Source of the DNA: Celoporthe dispersa
Lineage: Eukaryota; Ascomycota; Sordariomycetes; Diaporthales; Cryphonectriaceae
Length of the DNA stretch: 64,000 nt
NCBI GenBank assembly: GCA_016584495.1
Contig: WAID01000002.1
Coordinates: 930,001-994,000 of the forward strand
Reading direction: 5' to 3'
In this document: one piece after another, positions 58,057 to 64,000 of the stretch
How positions within the stretch are numbered: position 1 is the stretch's first letter
Layout of the letters: each line of letters begins with the position of its first letter
Made by a program: the position numbers and the translations under genes
Notes under the pieces: model-generated
What the model was told of the DNA's origin: nothing
The model's database searches: none
What the model saw: the letters and a program-made list of their open reading frames with translations, nothing else

Positions 58057-58779
58057 CCTCAAGGTCTTGACATGTGAAAGAGAGACAGGATAGAGAAGGG
58101 TGCTGATCGTTTCTAGTGATCCATTGGTGACGGCGCGAGGAATGTGTACAACCCAGAAGAAGGCAGATAGGTTGGAAAGAGGGAGAGAGAATGAAAAGAG
58201 GGCTACAAGCTTCCACCAGAGGAGAGAATAATGAGAGGTTGCCCTGGTGGTTTTGAAGGGGTGTCGGGAGAGGACAGGTATTGGAGGGGCGGAGAGCTTG
58301 CTGCTGCGCCTACAGTCGAGATTGAAGCCACGATGCACGTTGCGCGTCAGCTGCAATTGAAACCCCACAGGGCTCTTTGTGGAGTAATATCCGGCAATGG
58401 TCCCTGTCGATCCTCCGGAGGACCCCGCCCTCTCAGGCCTTGTCAGCTTAGGATAGCGCATGCTATAGTGCTACCATGGGACCTACAGGGCACACTACAC
58501 CCGCTGACCCGGTTGACCCTTGCTCTAATCCTTGCCTCACTGTCTTGCTATAGTCTCACCTGGACCTGATCAGGTCCCAAGCATCTTCCCTCTTTTTTTC
58601 TTCCTTTTTTTTGGTAGAAAAATCATGTACCATTGAACACCTGTTTACACATCTATACATTAAGTATAGGTGCGCTCTTTCCTGGCGGACCTGAGTGAGT
58701 ATTTGATAAGAATTCAATCCGGTGTAGCCTTGGAACAGCCTCCCTTGATCCCTTCCCCTCTTCCTCCAACATCTGATCT
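58057..58779. other. Intergenic upstream of ALG5
   Basis: This is the ALG5 promoter and leader and the 3' side of the weak ORF to the right. No coding signal is supported. Confidence 0.45.
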
Positions 58780-59235
58780 TCACCCTCGTGTTGTTGGAAT
58801 CTTCCACTTCACATGGAGCCCATCACTTGTGTCATGGGTCGGGCTCTCTTGGCCTTTGTCGATGGTCGTATCCAGATATGTCTGTAGATCCTCCATATCG
58901 GTTACTGGAATGGGAGGTAATCTCGAATGGTCCAATGGCGCGGTTGGGCCTTGCGATGGTGAGCCCGGGGGGTTCGTGGAAGATGTTGTCTTCCCCTTGG
59001 GCTCCCGAGTCGGCCCATGGCGGTATGGTCGGCTCGGAATGTGTGGTGACGCTCGCAACGGGTCTATAAACCCCGGAATCCTGGCGGGCCCGGCGACCTC
59101 CTCGTCCTCCTCCTCAACGACGGCCTGGCGGTTCCCGCGAGACGCAGGTTTTTTCTTGCGCAACTTGTTTGGACAGCGGCGCGGGACGGCCTCGCTGCTC
59201 TGAGGCTTCTTGTCTTTGAATGAGAAGAGGGTCAT
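58780..59235 (-). CDS. Weak hypothetical ORF, Pro- and Lys-rich
   Basis: This is an ATG-started frame of 151 residues that I do not recognise. The N-terminus is basic (CPNKLRKKKPASRGNR) and is followed by an acidic patch (VVEEEDEEVAGP) and a Pro/Ser/Arg-rich remainder (PSRPYRHGPTREPKGK). It has no membrane segment. It may be a real small gene or the open part of a larger, poorly conserved one; composition alone cannot settle it. Confidence 0.35.
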   Translation of the reverse strand: MTLFSFKDKKPQSSEAVPRRCPNKLRKKKPASRGNRQAVVEEEDEEVAGPARIPGFIDPLRASPHIPSRPYRHGPTREPKGKTTSSTNPPGSPSQGPTAPLDHSRLPPIPVTDMEDLQTYLDTTIDKGQESPTHDTSDGLHVKWKIPTTRG

Positions 59236-60378
59236 GCTGGCTGTGGGGTGTCGGCGCCTGTCCGGAGCTATCGACTGGTTGTCCAGGTTTCACTACTCCC
59301 TCAGGAGACTGGTGTAGATCACTCTTCGTCTGTGGCTCGGTTTTGAACTTGTTGGGCAGAGGAGAGGAGCAGCGGTACGGTGGCTGGCGTCACTTTTATA
59401 GTAATTTCTTATTCCATTTTCAAAGTTTGCAAACCATTTGTGAGAGCGGTGTGCTACTTCGTCTCACGACTGCACACGTTGAACAGGATTGTCTGATTAG
59501 GTCTATCTGAGTACTTGACCTAGATGGCTGCCCATGGCCAGGAGATATGGTCCCTGTCACAAAGAATCACCATGCGGCTCAAGACATTACAGTGTAGGGA
59601 CGCGATGAGAGCGCGTCCCTGAATCGACAGGATGCGCGGGTCAGCTTGTGACCATCAACACAAGTCTATACGGGAGGTGCACACACATATGAGCCTCCTG
59701 TCGTCATTATTCAACAGCATGGGCGGACTCGGCCCAACCGTTGTGTTACGTTTCAGGTCTCAAGTGTCCAACGCTGAACATGGTAGACATGGATATCTCA
59801 TCTCGCGGCCCATGGCAAGATTGCATTGAGGTATTGCTCCGGCTTACGGTGATGTGAACCGTGGACACGCCTGAGTATATTTCGCCAGTGGGTTCGAGAT
59901 GGAGAGAAACTATCACACACACACACACACGCACACACACGCTGCAGCAAGGGGTATCGTGGGTGTGATGGCTTGTATGGGTCCAGCCCCATAGTAAGTG
60001 TCTAACTCTGGGGCCCCGGAATGCTGATGGCCACGCTGCGATCTACATACCACAGAGCGGGCCGCTGCTTCGGTAGCAGAAGCGTAGTACGAGGAGGTTA
60101 TGAAGCCAACTTGAGAGCAGGGAATTCCATGCCTGGAGTATATGACAATCCTGCCATCGTCTCGTCCAGATATGAGACGGCGAGTCATCCCGGGATCGCC
60201 TCCATCAGCAAGTACCATAGTACAGAGCTGACCTTGAGGCCTAGACAGCATGACATGTGACTGCGAACCTCGTCTTGGGGGGGAAAAAAAGAAGAAGGCA
60301 AATATATATATATATATAATCAATACTCAAGCTAAGAAGGCCATTACTATATTCGGTCCTCAAGAAGAATACTTTCCT
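59236..60378. other. Intergenic
   Basis: No gene is seen. Simple repeats occur at 59911-59938 (CA) and 60303-60320 (TA). Confidence 0.45.
59911..59938. repeat. (CA)n microsatellite
   Basis: About fourteen CA units with one interruption, seen directly. Confidence 0.85.
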
Positions 60379-60497
60379 ACATGGCATCTCGCGAGGCCCG
60401 CCTTACACACAGTTTGTGGGTGATGAGGAGCGCGTTCATGGCATAGGCCGCGGGCGGGTGTGCCGTTGCAGAGTACCAGTGGTGTATTAGAGGTTCC
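60379..60497 (-). other. Possible terminal exon of an unidentified spliced transcript
   Basis: On the minus strand a textbook 3' splice signal (CTAATCTAAC branch region, T-rich stretch, TGGCAG) lies just above 60497. It is followed by an open stretch of 39 codons (starting EPLIHHWYSATAHPPAAY) ending at a TAG. I could not find a convincing upstream exon or donor in the right phase. It may be the end of a short gene, part of a non-coding transcript, or chance. Confidence 0.3.
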
Positions 60498-61791
60498 TGC
60501 CAGACAGACAAGAACAAGTTAGATTAGATGTGCGTCTGTGTGGTGTTCAAGAAGGTTTCGATCCAAGTCTGGATGGAAGATGAAAAGAACCCTTCGAACC
60601 CTTCGGATTCTGTTTATAGATTAAAAACTAGAGCAGATACAGGCTAGCTGGCCCTCCCGAGCCTCCATCTCGTGCGTGGGTGGGGACTTTTGAGTTCGCA
60701 GCCAGCGCAGGGGGCACGAGAGGTGCGGCCTTGGGGGCCCCCTGGGTGGGCTCGGCAGCAGCAGCAAGGACGAGTACCCACTAACCCGGCTCGCCCTGAT
60801 AGCAGTGGAACGCCACCCAGGCGGGGCACGGGTCATGCTATGGTACATGGGCTGCTGGGGCCTTTCTCCCCCCCCCCCCTCGCTAAGTGCCGCCTGTCCC
60901 TCCCAACCTTCTGGCCTGGGCTCTCTGTTCTGGGTTCTTCTGGTCCTCCGCTGTCGCGCGCGGGAAGTCGGGCGAGTGACGAGGTTTTTCAATCACAACC
61001 CCAGCCCAGCATCACACCCGACATCGACGTCAACTTTTCTCTCCCACCCGACCCCCCCCGCCACCTCCTCCTCCTCCTCAACAGAGGGCCCGCCTGCGCG
61101 CACGACGGCCACGACATAGACCTTTACATGTACGGCATAGCCCATCGAAATTGCTGACGGGCTACCCATCCGACTCCCCCTCGCCAGCACGCAGCGCGCG
61201 ATTGACAGGATCCACCCCCCATCCGATGGCCTGGGCCTGACTGCTCATCCACACACGACCCGACAGGCGCTCTCGTGTCATCATACGTGACGGCCAACTC
61301 ACTCTCCCAGCCCACCCGACGCTGATCTGACCCGACACCGCACCCGGCAGCTGCAGCACGAGGACGTACTCGGACCCGCCCTGGCCTGTCCGCCAGTCTC
61401 TGCGAGTCCAGCCCAAGACCAGACCGGGCAGCCGCGTGCCCGCCACACCTCTCTCTCTTGTCGATCCTGGTCGACTGATAGCCGCCTAGAGCGACGCCAC
61501 ACCGACACCGAGTCTCAGAGACACATCGAGACAGGCGCTTGTTGACCCCGTGTTGGTCAGTCCCGCGTCATATACCGAGGGTACCACCAGCGCAACCCGT
61601 TGTCGAGGCCGATCCGCGCGCGCGCGCTCCTATCGCTGCGCGACCCCCCATCGTCCAAAGTGGCGGCGCTTACCCTCCTCAGCTACCCCGACACCGAGCT
61701 CTCCCTGCAGCAGCACCTCGACATCGCGCCCGACCTCCTCGCCAGCTACGAGCGCCTTGCCACCGAGGAAGGAGGGGATCAGGAGTCGTCG
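60498..61791. other. Intergenic, promoter and leader side of PSY2
   Basis: GC-rich and C-rich DNA with several short frames of low-complexity Pro/Ser/Arg. A C run lies at 60869-60880. Frames that extend upstream of 61792 begin with TTG and look like leader. Confidence 0.45.
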
Positions 61792-64000
61792 ATGATGGCA
61801 CAACCCGTGCCTCATCAGACGACGACCACCGACAGGAGGCGCGTCAAGGTCTACGAGCTGCGCGAGAATGACTGGTTCGACCGGGGCACGGGCTTCTGCA
61901 CTGCCAACTTCGTCGAGGTACGACTGACCGACCGCCTCGCGCCACCGCGCGCCTGCTGCTGCCCCCATCCCGCTGGTGGCGTGGTGGTCCCCCCCCCCTC
62001 CTCCGAACACTGCCGCCGTCTTGTTTGTCTCCTGAGCCGCCCCGGCCGGTCCCTGCTAACCTGATCGCGTGCTACCTCTAGATCGATGACGGCGCCAAAG
62101 AGGCCCGTGTCGTAGTCGACTCCGAGGAGGAGCCCCTGCGGGTGCTGCTCGAGACGAGGATCCACAGGGAGGATGGTTTCCAGAAGCAACAAGGCATGTC
62201 GCGCTTATAAGATCCCCTGCGGCCGGCCGGCCGGCGGGCGTCGCATCCACGGGTACGGGCGCTAACGAGACACCACAGAGACGCTGATCGTCTGGACCGA
62301 GCCACAGACCCAGGTCGACATGGCGCTGAGCTTTCAAGAGCCGGACGGCTGCGCCCAGATATGGTTCGTCTTTGCCACTAACCAGTAGTGCTTGGCACAC
62401 CCAAGGCGCTGCTGCTCCCGGACGACTCTCCGCATCGTACTGACCGTGTCTCTGTCGCACAGGAAGTTCGTGAACGACGTTCAGCGCAGCATGGTTGGCG
62501 AGCACGACGGTCAAGGTATACCGCCCCCCATGCGCCGTTCCTCACGGCCGCGGACATAGAGGACCTGACCGTTACTGACTCTGGACCCGCGCTCAGCAGA
62601 TGATAGCCTCTCGGACGAGCTCGGCATGGACATCTCGACGGCCATCCAGCTACCCCCCGCCGAGCTGGGCGCCCTTTTGGACCTCGAACAGGCCATCCGC
62701 ACGATCAGCTCGTCGACAGGCGGTCGTGACGCCCTCGCGAAACTGATCATGCACGAAGACTACATCGGCAAGCTGATACCCCTCGTCGAGATGGCCGAAG
62801 ACCTCGAGAGCCTCCCGGACCTGCACCGACTCTGCAACATCATGAAGATCATCCTCCTGCTCAACGACACGACAATCATCGAACATGCCGTCTCGGACGA
62901 GTGCGTCCTGGGCGTGGTCGGCGCGCTGGAATACGACCCCGACTTTCCGCAGCACAAGGCCAACCACCGCCAGTGGTTGAACAAACAGGGGCGGTACAAG
63001 GAGGTAATCCGGATCGAGGACGAGCAGATCCGCAGGAGAATCCACCAGACGTATCGCCTGCAGTACATGAAGGATGTTGTGCTGGCTCGGATCCTGGACG
63101 ACCCGACCTTCTCGGTTCTCAACTCTATGATCTTCTTCAACCAGGTCGAGATCGTGCAGCATCTCCAGAGCAACACCGGCTTCCTGCACGACCTCTTCTC
63201 CATCTTCAGCCCGGAGGCGAAAGCAGAGCAGCTCAGGAAGAAGCAGGCGGTCCTCTTCATCCAGCAGTGCTGCGCGATCGCCAAGAACCTCCAGCTGCAG
63301 GCCAGACAGGCTTTCTACTCCAGCCTGTTGAACCACGGCCTCTTGATGGTCATCCACTTTGGGCTCCGCAACTTTGACGTCTCGGTCCGGGTCGGCGCTA
63401 CAGACATCCTGGTCTCTATGATCGACCACGACCCTCACATGATCCGTCACACCCTGTTCGTGCAGTTCCGCGCAAAACAGCTTCCCTTGACGGATGCGCT
63501 CATCGACCTCCTCCTGGTGGAGGTGGACCTCGGCGTGAAGTCCCAGGTATCCGACGCCCTCAAGGTGCTGCTCGACATAATCCCGCCAGGCCAGCTCCAG
63601 GACGGCGGGATCAAGCTCGTCAACGGGGAGCTGCAGCCCCGACCACGGATGGCAGGCCAGGCCAATACCCTGGAAGGCCAGCAGCAGCTGATCCTCGAAG
63701 ATTTCTACAGCCGGTCGGCGGTGAGGCTGTTCAGGCCCCTCCTTGACCTGGAGGGACAGACGGAGCTCAAGTTCTCCGTGCAGACCGAGGACATCTTCAC
63801 TTACCTCAACGACATGCTCGGCTACTTTGCACGACAGCACCACAACCTCTGCAAGAAGTTCATCAGGGGAGCACAACATCGCCCAGCGATTCGCTCAGCT
63901 GCTCTCCTGCAAACAGAAGCACCTGCAGCTTGGTGAGCCCCCACCCTGACCATATATCCCTACCCTGATCACGGCTAACGCTCTGCAGTCGCAATCCGTT
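61792..64000 (+). CDS. PSY2: Protein phosphatase 4 regulatory subunit 3 (PSY2/SMEK), 3' partial
   Basis: Psy2 targets the PP4 catalytic subunit Pph3 to substrates such as phosphorylated checkpoint kinase and gamma-H2A. Exons are 61792-61917, 62082-62193, 62279-62363, 62463-62515, 62600-63932 and 63989 onward; the window ends inside exon 6. The N-terminal PH/EVH1-like domain starts RVKVYELRENDWFDRGTGFC and runs through ETLIVWTEPQTQVDMALSFQ. The SMEK domain shows ISSSTGGRDALAKLIMHEDY, LCNIMKIILLLNDTTIIEH and DPTFSVLNSMIFFNQVEIVQ. Intron 2 uses a GC donor (AAG|GCATGT). One frame break at 63866-63869 (an extra G) precedes HNIAQRFAQLLSCKQKHLQL. The start could be either of two adjacent ATG codons, 61792 or 61795. 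Confidence 0.95.

Noticed and set aside
60621..60992. 123-residue minus-strand Arg/Pro-rich frame
   Set aside because: Low-complexity translation of GC-rich DNA; it could not be joined in phase to the open stretch at 60379-60497.

Overview
This is a window of nuclear DNA from a filamentous ascomycete (Pezizomycotina, most likely Sordariomycetes). The evidence is the gene set (Dicer-like Dcl1, the Polycomb subunit EED, a Pth11-like rhodopsin-fold receptor, a decayed highly reducing polyketide synthase). The structure agrees: short 50-215 bp introns with CTAAC/CTGAC branch sites, GC-rich exons and pyrimidine-rich spacers. There is no bacterial, plasmid, viral or CRISPR content, and I recognised no tRNA or rRNA gene.

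Layout, left to right: an unknown acidic-tailed protein cut by the left edge (+); a small acidic hypothetical protein (-); TAP42 phosphatase regulator (-), divergent from dcl1 (+); a histidine-rich single-pass membrane protein (-); eIF2-alpha with seven exons (+); a RanBD protein of the Yrb2/RanBP3 type (+); the RecQ4-like helicase Hrq1 (+); a Pth11-like seven-helix membrane protein (+); a polyketide synthase relic (-); a complex I NDUFA5-like subunit (+); a YIP1-family Golgi protein (-); a PAS-domain regulator (-); about 5.3 kb with no recognisable gene; PRC2 subunit EED with nine exons (+); an Rrn11-like Pol I factor (-); a mitochondrial carrier (-); inner membrane protease subunit Imp2 (-), divergent from a PPR-like protein (+); squalene epoxidase ERG1 (+); ALG5 (-); a weak small ORF (-); and PSY2/SMEK, the PP4 regulatory subunit 3, running off the right edge (+).

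Most genes are housekeeping: translation, mitochondrial import and respiration, ER glycosylation, sterol synthesis, phosphatase control, nuclear transport. Two are epigenetic or genome-defence genes (dcl1, EED). The genes do not form an operon or an obvious cluster.

The main oddity concerns the sequence itself. About 22 single-base reading-frame breaks fall inside otherwise well-conserved genes, roughly one per kilobase of exon. Nearly all sit in or beside a short run of one base, and changing that run by one base restores the conserved protein. Both insertions and deletions occur, and the affected genes include ones expected to be essential. I read these as homopolymer-length errors in the assembly rather than as pseudogenes. 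The gene calls therefore span the breaks, and each entry says where they are. I found no convincing undescribed system. The least explained protein-coding items are the His-rich membrane protein and the leftmost unknown gene, and the gene-free 5.3 kb block remains unexplained.
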